Below are positions 7,955 through 17,494 of a stretch of DNA of 64,000 nucleotides, piece after piece. The notes beneath the pieces were generated by a model, which worked only from the letters and a program-made list of their open reading frames with translations, was not told the origin of the DNA and searched no databases. Numbering within the stretch: position 1 is the stretch's first letter; every line of letters begins with the position of its first letter. Origin of the DNA: Chitinophaga alhagiae (lineage in GTDB: Bacteria > Bacteroidota > Bacteroidia > Chitinophagales > Chitinophagaceae); assembly GCF_003568665.1 (NCBI RefSeq), contig NZ_QXMH01000001.1, positions 2,046,001 through 2,110,000 of the forward strand, in the 5' to 3' direction. A program made the position numbers and the translations under genes.

Positions 7955-10396
7955 ATGCTGCAGAACTATCTTAAAATAGCCTGGCGCAGCCTTTGGAAGA
8001 ACAAGGGGTATACCTTCATCAATGTGGGCGGGCTGGCCGTGGGCCTGGCCTGCTGCCTGCTGATAGCCCTTTATGTGCTGGATGAGCTAAGCTATGAGCG
8101 CTGGAACCCCCGGGCAGCAAGGACCTACCGTATCAATTCAGACATCCGCTACGGCGGCAGCGATATGGCGTTGGCCACCTCCTCTTCGCCCATGGGCGCC
8201 GCCATTATAAGAGATTACCCCGCAGTGGAAAATTTTGTGCGCCTTCGGAAAACCGGTAACTGGCTGGTGAAAAGCGGGGAGCGGCAGTTTGTGGAACATA
8301 CAGTGTATTATGCAGACTCTACTTTTTTTGACGTATTTCCGGTAAAAGTAATTGCAGGCAGCGCAAAACAGGCGCTTGCCCGCCAGGGCACGCTGGCCAT
8401 GAGCAAAACCACCGCCCTGCGGTACTTCAGCACGCCGGAAGCGGCTATTGACCAGACCGTATTACTGGATAACAAACACGCGTACCGCATCACTGCCGTG
8501 TATGAAGACATACCCGCCAATTCCCACCTGGACGGCAACATGCTGCTGGCCATGGCAGACGAGGCCCAGAGCCTGGAAACCGATAATTGGGGCTCTCACA
8601 ACTTCAATACTTACCTGCTGCTCCGGGAAGGCGCCGGGGCCGGGGAGTTCAAAAAGATATTCGAAGGGTTGCACCGCAACCACATAGCCCCCGGCATACA
8701 AAAGCTGGGCATTACTATAGAAGAACTGGAGAAACAGGGCAGCTACCTGCGTTATTCCGCCGTTCCCATCAAAGACATTCACCTGTATTCCAACCGTAGT
8801 AATGAACTGAAGGCCAACGGCAACATCCGGTACGTTTATATCTTTTCCGCGGTGGCCCTGTTCATCCTGCTCATTGCCTGCATTAATTTCATGAACCTGG
8901 CCACGGCCCAAAGCGCAGGCCGCGCCAGGGAGGTAGGTATCCGCAAGGTGCTGGGCAGTAAAAAAGGCTCCCTTGTAAGCCGTTTCCTGTCCGAGTCTGT
9001 TATTACCGTGGTATTGGCGCTGGCAGTGGCATTGGTGGCGGTAACGCTGGTATTGCCGTATTTCAGCCGGCTGGCAGACAAGCCGTTGAGCCTCTTTAGC
9101 CTGCTGAACTGGCGGTTTATGGTACTGGCCGCCGCGGTACCGGTAGTGGTGGGCATGGCGGCCGGCAGTTACCCCGCTTTCTTTTTGTCCGCGTTTCAAC
9201 CCATTAGCGTGCTCAAAGGCATGATCCGTCATACAATGAGCGGCGCCAGGTTGCGCAGTGTACTGGTGGTGCTGCAATTCACCATGTCTGTGATATTGCT
9301 GACCGGTACCATTGTGATCTACAAGCAGCTTTATTACATCCAGCACAAGCAGCTGGGTTTTGACAAGGAGCAGGTGCTGATCATCCAGAACAGTTTTACA
9401 CTTGCGCCGCAGCAGGCAACCGCTATCAAGCAGGAGCTGCAGCAGTTGCCCGGTGTGGAAGCCGTATCCATGTCGGGCTTTTTGCCGGTGCCCTCTGTGC
9501 GGAACGATAACCCTTTGTTCCCCGGCAGAGAGCGGGAGCATGCCAAAGCCGTGTATTTGCAAAACTGGTCTGTGGATGAAGGCTACCTGCGTACCATGAA
9601 AATGGAAATGACCGCCGGCCGCTTCTTTTCCCGGCAGTTCGGAACAGACAGCAACGCCGTGGTACTCAATGAGGCCGCCGCAAAAATGTTTAGTTTTAAA
9701 GACCCGGTGGGTAAGATCATTTACGCTCCGCAAGACGATGAGTGGGAAACAATGCGCCCCCTCCACATCATAGGTGTGGTACGCAACTTCCATTTTGAGA
9801 ACATGCGGCAAACCATTGGCCCGCTGGCGTTCTTTTACAATAAGCCCGGGGAGACCGCCTCCCGCATACTGGTGCGCAGCACCGCCGCTACAGACAAGCA
9901 GGCGCTGGTACGGCACGTGGAAGACAAGTGGAAAACGCATGTGCCCGGCCAGCCTTTTGATTACAGTTTTATGGACAGTGACTTCAACAATATGTACAAG
10001 GCAGACCGGAAGGTGGGCCAGATAGTGTTGCTGTTTGCCGGCCTTGCCATTTTTGTGGCCTGCCTGGGGCTCTTTGGACTGGTGGCCTACGTAGTGGAAC
10101 AGCGTACCAAAGAAATAGGCATCCGCAAGGTGCTGGGCGCTTCCGCGGGCAGCGTAGTGACTTTGCTCAGCAAGGATTTTATACGCCTGGTGGTGTTGGC
10201 TATTTTGCTGGCCATGCCGCTGGCCTGGTACCTGATGCGGCGCTGGCTGCAAGACTATGAGTATCGTATAGACATGCAATGGTGGATGTTCCTGGCCGCG
10301 GGCGGCATTGCCGTGTTCATTGCATTGGCAACGGTTTGCTTCCAGTCGGTAAAAGCAGCATTGTCTAACCCTGTTAAATCACTTAAAACAGAATAG
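7955..10396 (+). CDS. MacB/FtsX-type ABC permease 1
   Basis: 813 residues with the double architecture common in Bacteroidota. The N-terminus LKIAWRSLWKNKGYTFINVGGLAVGLA leads into membrane helix 1 (about 20-42). A MacB-like periplasmic domain follows (about 50-245), then a first FtsX domain of three helices (about 285-430, including ACINFMNLATAQSAGRAREVGIRKVLG), a second periplasmic domain (about 445-665) and a second FtsX domain with RTKEIGIRKVLGAS near the C-terminus. The EVGIRK and KEIGIRK motifs are coupling helices that contact the ATPase. The next permease gene starts 1 base after this stop, so the two are translated from one message. Confidence 0.9.
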   Translation: MLQNYLKIAWRSLWKNKGYTFINVGGLAVGLACCLLIALYVLDELSYERWNPRAARTYRINSDIRYGGSDMALATSSSPMGAAIIRDYPAVENFVRLRKTGNWLVKSGERQFVEHTVYYADSTFFDVFPVKVIAGSAKQALARQGTLAMSKTTALRYFSTPEAAIDQTVLLDNKHAYRITAVYEDIPANSHLDGNMLLAMADEAQSLETDNWGSHNFNTYLLLREGAGAGEFKKIFEGLHRNHIAPGIQKLGITIEELEKQGSYLRYSAVPIKDIHLYSNRSNELKANGNIRYVYIFSAVALFILLIACINFMNLATAQSAGRAREVGIRKVLGSKKGSLVSRFLSESVITVVLALAVALVAVTLVLPYFSRLADKPLSLFSLLNWRFMVLAAAVPVVVGMAAGSYPAFFLSAFQPISVLKGMIRHTMSGARLRSVLVVLQFTMSVILLTGTIVIYKQLYYIQHKQLGFDKEQVLIIQNSFTLAPQQATAIKQELQQLPGVEAVSMSGFLPVPSVRNDNPLFPGREREHAKAVYLQNWSVDEGYLRTMKMEMTAGRFFSRQFGTDSNAVVLNEAAAKMFSFKDPVGKIIYAPQDDEWETMRPLHIIGVVRNFHFENMRQTIGPLAFFYNKPGETASRILVRSTAATDKQALVRHVEDKWKTHVPGQPFDYSFMDSDFNNMYKADRKVGQIVLLFAGLAIFVACLGLFGLVAYVVEQRTKEIGIRKVLGASAGSVVTLLSKDFIRLVVLAILLAMPLAWYLMRRWLQDYEYRIDMQWWMFLAAGGIAVFIALATVCFQSVKAALSNPVKSLKTE

Positions 10397-10397
10397 C

Positions 10398-12758
10398 ATG
10401 TGGAAGAACTATGTAAAGATTGCATGGCGGAACCTCTGGAACAACAAGATGTTTGGAGTGATCAATGTTGCCGGGCTCACCTTCGGGCTTACCTGTTGCA
10501 TGTTTATCCTGCTGTGGGTGGCCAATGAATGGAGCTATAACCGCCATCATGAAAACCTGTCAAACATCTACCAGGTATATGAACACCAGTACCTGGCGGA
10601 GAACGATATATTCACCGTAACCGCTACCCCCGGCCCGCTGGCAGACCAGCTGAAAGCGGAAATACCGGGCATCCTCAAAGCGGGTATCCTTTCCTGGAGC
10701 TCAGACAAGCTGCTGCGTGTGAAGGACAAGAATGTGAAAATGGCGGGGCAGTATGCCAATAATGACCTGCTGCAGGTATTTTCCTTTCCCCTCCTGGAAG
10801 GGGACCGGGCCACCGCGTTGCAGCGCCCGAATGATATTGTTATCACGGAAAAGCTGGCCCGCAGCCTGTTTGGAGAAAGCAAAGCAGTGGGGCAGGTGGT
10901 GAGGCTTGACAATAAGGAAGATTACCAGGTAAGCGCCGTTATCAAAGACCATCCGCTTAATTCTACTTTCAAATTTGAATGGCTGCTGTCCATAGAAAGG
11001 CTGGTGGCGGAAAACCAGTGGCTGAAAGAATGGGGGGCAAATGCGCCCCGTACCTACATATTGGCGGATGCGCAGGCGGATATTCAGAAAATGAACGCCC
11101 GTGTAAAAGACATCATAAAACGCAACAAAACAGACGCCAAAACAGACGTGTTCCTCTATCCCTTTCAGGACATTTACCTGGAAGGCCGCTTTGAGAAAGG
11201 TAAGCTGAGCGGCGGGCGCATAGAGTACGTGCGCCTGTTCATCATTGTAGCCGTTTTTGTGCTGCTGATAGCCTGCATTAATTTCATGAACCTTTCCACC
11301 GCGCGGGCTACGCAGCGCAGCAGGGAAGTGGGCGTGCGCAAAAGTATTGGGGCCGGCAAAGGCGCCCTCATAGGGCAGTTCCTGGGAGAGTCTTATGCCC
11401 TGGTATTTATTTCCACTGTGCTTTCGTTGTTGCTGGTGTGGCTGCTTACGCCCGCTTTTGAAAGAATGGTAAATGTTACGCTCACAGTACGGCTCTTTAC
11501 CTGGTATAACATAACCGGCCTGCTGCTGCTGGCATTGTTCACCGGTTTTGCGGCGGGCAGCTACCCCGCGTTTTACCTCTCGTCACTGCACCCGGTGGCA
11601 ACACTCAAGGGTGGCATGTTGCGCCTGCGGGCCAGTGCGCTGTGGCTGCGGAAGGGCCTGGTGGTTTTCCAGTTTGTGGTGTCTACCGTGCTCATTGTAG
11701 GGGCCATTCTCATATACCAGCAGATCCGTTTTATCAAGAACAGGAACCTGGGCCTGAATAAAGACCAGGTGGTCTACTTCCAGAATGAAGGCAGCATAGC
11801 CCAGAACAACGCCGCCTTCAAAAACGCGCTGCTGGGCATGCCGGGCATTGTGTCCGTAACAGAGGCCGACCAGATCCCCATCAGCGTGAACAACAACAGC
11901 AGCAACGTATCCTGGCCCGGCAAGAACGAAGATGAAAACATATTGATCGATAATTTATGGGCTGGTTTTGGCCTGGAAAAAACCATGCAGATACGTATGT
12001 TGGAAGGCAGGATGTTTTCCGCAGATCATTTGTCTGATGCCAATGCCGTGGTGATCAACGAAACGGCGGCCAAACTGATGAAGCTCAAAAAGCCGTATGT
12101 GGGCAGGCTCATCTCGGTAGATGAGGTGCAGCGCCCAGTGCTGGGCGTAACGGAAGATTTTGCCAGCAACCATGCGCAAATAAAAACCGGCCCGCTGCTG
12201 ATCCGTTACCAGGCTGCCGGCAACTGGCTTGTGCTGGTACGTATACAACCCGGCCAAACAGACAAGGCAATAGCCAGTATAGAGAAAGTATACAAACAGT
12301 TCAATCCCGATTATCCTTTCACCATCAAGTACATGGACGAGTCTTTTGCCGCCATGTATGCCAGTGAGCAGGTGATTGGCCGGCTGGCCGCCGCATTTAC
12401 GCTGCTGGCCATTTTCATTGCCTGCCTGGGCTTGTTCGGGCTGGCCACCTTCACCGCCCAGCAGCGCACCAAGGAAATAGGCATCCGCAAGGTGCTGGGC
12501 GCCACCGTTGTGCAAATACTGGCTTTGCTCAGCAAGGAATTTTTACGCCTGGTGCTGGTAGCCATTGCTATAGCGCTGCCCCTCGCCGCTTATTTCATGC
12601 ATGGATGGCTGAACCGGTTTGCCTACCATGTGGAGGTAGCCTGGTGGGTACTGGTAGTAACCGCTGTACTGGCGCTGGTGCTGGCCATGCTTACCGTCAG
12701 CTACCAGTCTATTAAAACAGCCCGGATGAACCCGGTGAAATCTTTAAGATCTGAATGA
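10398..12758 (+). CDS. MacB/FtsX-type ABC permease 2
   Basis: 786 residues, paralogous to its two neighbours. Start motif VKIAWRNLWNNKMFGVINVAG, membrane helix 1 (about 20-42), MacB-like periplasmic domain, first FtsX domain containing ACINFMNLSTARATQRSREVGVRKSIGAG, second periplasmic domain, and second FtsX domain with QRTKEIGIRKVLGATV. The stop of permease 1 and this start are separated by a single base; permease 3 starts 6 bases after this stop. The three permeases differ most in their periplasmic domains, which is where substrate or partner choice is expected. Confidence 0.9.
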   Translation: MWKNYVKIAWRNLWNNKMFGVINVAGLTFGLTCCMFILLWVANEWSYNRHHENLSNIYQVYEHQYLAENDIFTVTATPGPLADQLKAEIPGILKAGILSWSSDKLLRVKDKNVKMAGQYANNDLLQVFSFPLLEGDRATALQRPNDIVITEKLARSLFGESKAVGQVVRLDNKEDYQVSAVIKDHPLNSTFKFEWLLSIERLVAENQWLKEWGANAPRTYILADAQADIQKMNARVKDIIKRNKTDAKTDVFLYPFQDIYLEGRFEKGKLSGGRIEYVRLFIIVAVFVLLIACINFMNLSTARATQRSREVGVRKSIGAGKGALIGQFLGESYALVFISTVLSLLLVWLLTPAFERMVNVTLTVRLFTWYNITGLLLLALFTGFAAGSYPAFYLSSLHPVATLKGGMLRLRASALWLRKGLVVFQFVVSTVLIVGAILIYQQIRFIKNRNLGLNKDQVVYFQNEGSIAQNNAAFKNALLGMPGIVSVTEADQIPISVNNNSSNVSWPGKNEDENILIDNLWAGFGLEKTMQIRMLEGRMFSADHLSDANAVVINETAAKLMKLKKPYVGRLISVDEVQRPVLGVTEDFASNHAQIKTGPLLIRYQAAGNWLVLVRIQPGQTDKAIASIEKVYKQFNPDYPFTIKYMDESFAAMYASEQVIGRLAAAFTLLAIFIACLGLFGLATFTAQQRTKEIGIRKVLGATVVQILALLSKEFLRLVLVAIAIALPLAAYFMHGWLNRFAYHVEVAWWVLVVTAVLALVLAMLTVSYQSIKTARMNPVKSLRSE

Positions 12759-12764
12759 TTTGTC

Positions 12765-15176
12765 ATGATAAAGAACTATCTGAAAATTGCATGGAGAAGC
12801 ATCTGGAAATCCAAACAGGTGTCTGCCATCAACATTGCCGGGCTGAGTATGGCCATAGCTGTGGCCCTGCTGCTCAGCCTCACTGTATATCGGGAATTTA
12901 CCTTTGACCAGTTCCACGAAAACAGGAAAGACCTGTACCAGGTATATATGGAAGAAGCGTATAACGACAAGGCCCGCGGCCGCTCCAATATGCCGTACCC
13001 CATGGGCCCGGCGCTGGCCACGGAAATGCCGGGGCTGAAGGCGGTAACCCGTTTTTCTAACGGCGGCGCCAGCATGCGTACTACAGACCTGCCGCAGGAG
13101 GTAACCCTGCTTTGTGTAGACAGTACCTTCCTGCAGATGTTCACCTTTCCCGCTATATCCGGCAGCACCGCCATGGGCATCAACGATGCCGTGATCTCGG
13201 AAACAACCGCCAAAAGATATTTCAAGACCGCAGATGCCGTAGGCCAAACGGTGCTGCTGCGCCTGGGCAGCAATTGGGAGAGCTTCAAGGTGGCCGCCGT
13301 GCTGCAAGACCCGCCAGACGAGTCCAGCATCCGGTTTGACGTACTGCTGCGCATCGAAAACAACCCGGCTTACAAAAGTGATCAGAACGAATGGGAAAAC
13401 TTCAGCCTGCACACCTTTGTGCAGCTGCAGCCCGGCGGCAACCCGCTGGCGTTTGAGCAGGCCGCCAAAAAATTCATGGCGTCCCACTACGCCAAAAGGA
13501 TCGACGAGCTGAAAAAAATGGGGGCCAAACCGGGCAAAGGGGAGGAGTACATGCGCCTGGGCCTGGTATCTATGGACAATGTGCATTTCGACCCTGTTTC
13601 TTCCCTCAGTAAAATGAAGCGGCCGGTGCTGTACATGCTGCTGTTCATTGCCGTGTTCCTGCTGTTCATAGCCAGTATCAATTTCATGAACCTTACCATG
13701 GCCCGCGCCTTTACCCGCGCCAAGGAAGTAGGCATGCGCAAAATGTTGGGAGCGGCCAGGCTGCAGCTGGTGTTGCAGCTATGCGGGGAGGCCATGATCC
13801 TGTTCTTTATTTCCCTGGTATTGGGCATGGCGCTGGCGTACATACTCATGCCGGGTTTCACCGCTTTCCTCAATAACAAGCTGCCGCTTTCCCTGCTGCT
13901 CAAACCGCAGATCATGGCAGGCATAGTGGGGTGCTTTTTGCTCATTTCCCTGCTGGCGGGCGGTTATCCGGCACTGGTGCTGGCCAGCTCCAAAACGCTG
14001 CAGGTGCTCAAAGGCAAGATCAACACCGGCAGAAAGCACTACCTCCGCAACTCCCTCATTGTGGCGCAGTTCGTTATATCCTGTATTATGATCTGCTGCA
14101 CCATTGTGGCCTGGCAGCAAATGAACTACCTGAACAGTAAACCGCTGGGCATCAATACGCATGAGGTAGTGAGCGTACCGGTAGGCAATGGGCACGACGG
14201 GCACCAGGTACTGCAGCGCCTGCGCGCGGCATTGAAACAATACCCTGACGTGCTGGCGGTTTCAGCTTCGTCCAATAATTTTGGAAGGGGAAAAGACGGC
14301 AGCATGTCTACCTCCATTCTCTCCTTTGACCACAACGACCGGGAAGTGCAGACCCACATCATGAGCATAGACTATGACTTTGTAAAAACGCTTGACCTCA
14401 GGCTGCTGGCCGGCAGGGATATGGACCGCGCCATGGCGGCAGACTCCCTGGGGCTGCTCATCAACGAGAACATGGCCCGGGAGCTGGGGGTGAAAGAAGT
14501 AGTGGGCCACCGCATCCGGTTTGATGAGAATGCAAAGGAAGAATACACAGTGCTGGGCGTGGTAAAGAACTATCACTTCAAGTCCCTGCACGAAGAGATA
14601 GCGCCTCTCACGCTGTTCCTGTCCAACCGGGAAGACCCGCCGTCCTATATTTTTGTGAAGGTAAGCCCCGCCAACCTGCAAGGTTCCATGCAGAAGATAG
14701 AAGCGGCCTGGAAGACGGCCGTGCCGGGCGCGGCGTTCAACGCCTCTTTCCTGGATGAAAATACCAACCGCCTTTACAACGACGAAAAGAAACTTTCCCG
14801 GATATTTGTAAGCGGCGCCTTGCTCACCATTGCCATTTCCTGCATGGGGCTGTTTGCCATTGCCATGATGGCCATTAACCAGCGCACCCGGGAGATTGGC
14901 GTGCGCAAGGTGCTGGGGGCCAGCATAGGCAGTATTACCATGCTGGTATCCGGAGATTTCCTGAAACTGGTGGTATTGTCTATCCTCATTGCCGTACCGC
15001 TGGCCTGGCTGGTAATGGGCAACTGGCTGAACAACTATGCCTACAGCATCCGCCTCAATATCTGGATTTTCCTCGCCGCCGGCCTCATTGCCATACTGGT
15101 GGCGGCTATTACCATCAGCTTCCAGACCATCAGGGCGGCGCTGGCCAACCCGGTAAAATCACTACGTACAGAGTAA
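12765..15176 (+). CDS. MacB/FtsX-type ABC permease 3
   Basis: 803 residues with the same double MacB/FtsX layout. The N-terminus LKIAWRSIWKSKQVSAINIAGL precedes helix 1. The first FtsX domain has ASINFMNLTMARAFTRAKEVGMRKMLG and the second has NQRTREIGVRKVLGASIG. It is the last of three permease genes in tandem and is followed 26 bases later by the second ATPase gene. Which ATPase drives which permease cannot be told from sequence. The substrate is unknown; related loci are linked with antimicrobial peptide or lipoprotein handling, but that is family knowledge and not evidence here. Confidence 0.9.
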   Translation: MIKNYLKIAWRSIWKSKQVSAINIAGLSMAIAVALLLSLTVYREFTFDQFHENRKDLYQVYMEEAYNDKARGRSNMPYPMGPALATEMPGLKAVTRFSNGGASMRTTDLPQEVTLLCVDSTFLQMFTFPAISGSTAMGINDAVISETTAKRYFKTADAVGQTVLLRLGSNWESFKVAAVLQDPPDESSIRFDVLLRIENNPAYKSDQNEWENFSLHTFVQLQPGGNPLAFEQAAKKFMASHYAKRIDELKKMGAKPGKGEEYMRLGLVSMDNVHFDPVSSLSKMKRPVLYMLLFIAVFLLFIASINFMNLTMARAFTRAKEVGMRKMLGAARLQLVLQLCGEAMILFFISLVLGMALAYILMPGFTAFLNNKLPLSLLLKPQIMAGIVGCFLLISLLAGGYPALVLASSKTLQVLKGKINTGRKHYLRNSLIVAQFVISCIMICCTIVAWQQMNYLNSKPLGINTHEVVSVPVGNGHDGHQVLQRLRAALKQYPDVLAVSASSNNFGRGKDGSMSTSILSFDHNDREVQTHIMSIDYDFVKTLDLRLLAGRDMDRAMAADSLGLLINENMARELGVKEVVGHRIRFDENAKEEYTVLGVVKNYHFKSLHEEIAPLTLFLSNREDPPSYIFVKVSPANLQGSMQKIEAAWKTAVPGAAFNASFLDENTNRLYNDEKKLSRIFVSGALLTIAISCMGLFAIAMMAINQRTREIGVRKVLGASIGSITMLVSGDFLKLVVLSILIAVPLAWLVMGNWLNNYAYSIRLNIWIFLAAGLIAILVAAITISFQTIRAALANPVKSLRTE

Positions 15177-15202
15177 ACCTTCAACATATTTTAACTAACA
15201 TC

Positions 15203-15865
15203 ATGATCCAGTTACGCAACATCACCAAACATTACCCGGTAGGCTTCGGGAAACAGGAAATCCTGAAAGATGTGAACCTGCATATCCACGAAGGGGAATT
15301 TGTATCCATTATGGGCCCCTCCGGTTCCGGGAAATCTACCTTGTTGCATATACTCGGTTTGCTGGAAGAGCCCTCTGAGGGGGACTACTATTTCCAGGGG
15401 GAGCTGGTGCAGAAAATGAACGATAAAAAACGCACCCAGCTGCACCGGGGCGCCATCGGCTTCGTATTCCAGGCATATCACCTGATAGATGAACTTACCG
15501 TGTATGAGAACATAGAAACACCCCTGCTCTATAAAAACATGCCCGGCTCGGAACGCAAGAGCCGTGTGGCAGATATACTGGACAGGTTCAATATTGTGGC
15601 CAAAAAAGACCTGTTCCCCAACCAGCTCTCCGGGGGGCAGCAGCAGCTGGTGGGCATTGCCCGTGCCATAGTGGCCGAGCCGGCCGTTATTTTTGCGGAT
15701 GAGCCTACTGGCAACCTGCACTCAGACCAGGCCAGGTCCATCATGGAACTGTTTGCAGACCTGAACCGGAACGAGCGGATAACCATTGTACAGGTCACCC
15801 ATTCAGAAACCAATGCCGCCTATGGGAACCGTATTATCCAGATCAGTGACGGCAAAGTGCAATAG
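15203..15865 (+). CDS. ABC transporter ATPase, MacB/LolD type (second copy, altered D-loop)
   Basis: 220 residues, close in plan to the first ATPase: Walker A GPSGSGKST (38-46), Q-loop Gln90, signature LSGGQQQ (142-148), Walker B ending ADEPTG (165-170) and switch His200. Two places differ from its neighbour. The residues after the signature are LVGIARA instead of RVAIARA. The D-loop reads NLHS instead of NLDS, so the conserved aspartate is His173. The D-loop Asp couples the two ATP sites, so this subunit may work as the weaker half of a heterodimer with the first ATPase. That is inference. Confidence 0.9.
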   Translation: MIQLRNITKHYPVGFGKQEILKDVNLHIHEGEFVSIMGPSGSGKSTLLHILGLLEEPSEGDYYFQGELVQKMNDKKRTQLHRGAIGFVFQAYHLIDELTVYENIETPLLYKNMPGSERKSRVADILDRFNIVAKKDLFPNQLSGGQQQLVGIARAIVAEPAVIFADEPTGNLHSDQARSIMELFADLNRNERITIVQVTHSETNAAYGNRIIQISDGKVQ

Positions 15866-15897
15866 GCGCTTTTTTGAAATTCCGTAAGCTAAAAACT

Positions 15898-16007
15898 CAT
15901 CATATGATGTTTTGCCTTAAATTCGTGTGGCCCCGCGCCACACCTAATAACAATTTGCCATTTATCAAGAAGGCGCGAAAGGTGTTATTTCAATTAATAT
16001 ATTTTTG
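15898..16007 (+). promoter_or_regulatory. Leader region of the TolC-like gene: palindrome, hairpin and -7 element
   Basis: The 149 bases before the TolC-like start hold a perfect 12-base palindrome CATCATATGATG (15898-15909), a hairpin with arms GTGTGGC (15925-15931) and GCCACAC (15937-15943), and TATTTTTG (16000-16007), a perfect match to the Bacteroidota -7 element. No -33 TTG is at the right distance, and the -7 match is only 7 bases from the ATG. The channel and second adaptor may therefore have their own control, but the promoter is uncertain. Confidence 0.35.
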
Positions 16008-16014
16008 TCAGGAT

Positions 16015-17463
16015 ATGAAAGTAAAGTCCGTTGTATTTGCATCCATCTCAGTAATGTTGTTGTTTGCGAACCCGCGCCCTGTAGCCGCCCAGGATAGTTG
16101 GAGCTACCAGCGCTGCCTGGACTATGCGCTGGCCCATAACCTGACCCTCAAACAAAGCGAGCTGCAGCAAAGGCTGGCGGCGCTTACCCTGAAGCAGAAC
16201 CGCCTCTCCCAGCTGCCCACCATCAATGCGGGCCTGAACGGGGGGTACCGCTTCGGCCGTTCTATTGACCCTACGCAGAACACCTTCGTTACCCAGTCCC
16301 TCTTCAACTCCGGCTTCAGTATAGACGCTTCCGCAGACATTTTTGGCTGGTTCACCAAGCAGAACGCCATCAGGGCCTCCAAATACCAGCTGTATGCCCA
16401 GAACTTCCAGCTGGAAAAGGCCCGTAATGACATGGGGGTGAATATTGCCAATGCCTTTCTGCAAATATTGCTGGCCAGCGAGCAGGTGAAAATAGGGAAG
16501 TCTCAGGTAGCGCTCAGCCAGGCGCAGCTGGACAACACCAAAAAACTGGTGGCCGCCGGCTCTGTGCCGGAAAGCAACCAGGCTGATATGGAGGCGCAGC
16601 TGGCGCGGGACAGTTCTACGCTCATTGCCGCGCAAAACAGCGCCATTACCACCGTACTGCAAATGAAGGCCCTGCTGAACCTGGAGTTTACAGTACCATT
16701 CAGCACAGAGCTGCCCGAAGACGTGCTGAAAGCGCCGCTGCTCAATCTCTTCGAAACATCGCCAGAAATGGTGTTCAGTGCCGCCATAGCCAACCAGCCG
16801 CAATACAAGGCGGATGAAATGCTGGTGAAAGCGGCGGACCGGTCGCTGGCCTCAACCCGCGGCGCCCTGTACCCGAGCCTTCGCTTTTACGCCGGCGCCG
16901 GTACCAACTATGCCAATACTACCCGGGAGGCCTATGGCTCGCCCCGGCCCAAAATAGATACCATTGGTCTCGTAGACGTAGGTGGTACCATCTACAACGT
17001 GGTGCAGCCAGGCTTTGAAAGGCCCGGCACCCGCCTTACGCCGTTTGGTGACCAGCTGAGCAATAACTTTGGCCAGAATTTCGGCCTCTCCCTCAATATC
17101 CCCATCCTCAACGGCTGGCGGCAGCGCTCTGAGGTGGAAAGGGCCAAAATTGAAGTGGAGAACCGCAAGCTCACCATGGACGTGAACCGCCTGCAGCTGA
17201 GGCAGGATGTGTACACCGCCCACGCAGACGCTATAGGCGCCCTGCAGAAATACAACGCGGCCATCACCACGGAAATGGCTTCGCAGAAAGCGTATGATTT
17301 TGCCACCAAACGATTTGAAGTGGGCCTTATGAATTCAGTAGAGTACATCACCACTCAAACCAATCTTTTCAAGGCGCAGATAGATCGGGTATCTGCCCTG
17401 TATGATTATATATTTAAAGTAAAATTGCTGGAGTTCTACCGCGACCAGAAAATATCGCTGTAG
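16015..17463 (+). CDS. TolC-family outer-membrane channel
   Basis: Outer-membrane efflux channel of 482 residues. The start is set at the ATG at 16015 because it opens a clean signal peptide (MKVKSVVFASISVMLLFANP, cleavage near VAAQD); 47 codons upstream the frame has another start with no signal-like character. The mature part has two repeats of the OEP fold with long, Ala-, Gln- and Leu-rich helices and the typical NGWRQRSEVERAKIEVENRK stretch near the second helical pair. It would connect to the adaptor proteins to form a tripartite pump. Its gene is next to the second adaptor, 31 bases away. Confidence 0.9.
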   Translation: MKVKSVVFASISVMLLFANPRPVAAQDSWSYQRCLDYALAHNLTLKQSELQQRLAALTLKQNRLSQLPTINAGLNGGYRFGRSIDPTQNTFVTQSLFNSGFSIDASADIFGWFTKQNAIRASKYQLYAQNFQLEKARNDMGVNIANAFLQILLASEQVKIGKSQVALSQAQLDNTKKLVAAGSVPESNQADMEAQLARDSSTLIAAQNSAITTVLQMKALLNLEFTVPFSTELPEDVLKAPLLNLFETSPEMVFSAAIANQPQYKADEMLVKAADRSLASTRGALYPSLRFYAGAGTNYANTTREAYGSPRPKIDTIGLVDVGGTIYNVVQPGFERPGTRLTPFGDQLSNNFGQNFGLSLNIPILNGWRQRSEVERAKIEVENRKLTMDVNRLQLRQDVYTAHADAIGALQKYNAAITTEMASQKAYDFATKRFEVGLMNSVEYITTQTNLFKAQIDRVSALYDYIFKVKLLEFYRDQKISL

Positions 17464-17494
17464 CGATTGCCGGACACAGAAATACCTAGCGTAT

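Noticed and set aside
8462..10279. 605-residue frame opposite permease 1, rich in His and Gln
   Set aside because: Composition is typical of an antisense frame of a membrane-protein gene; no signal, no domain.
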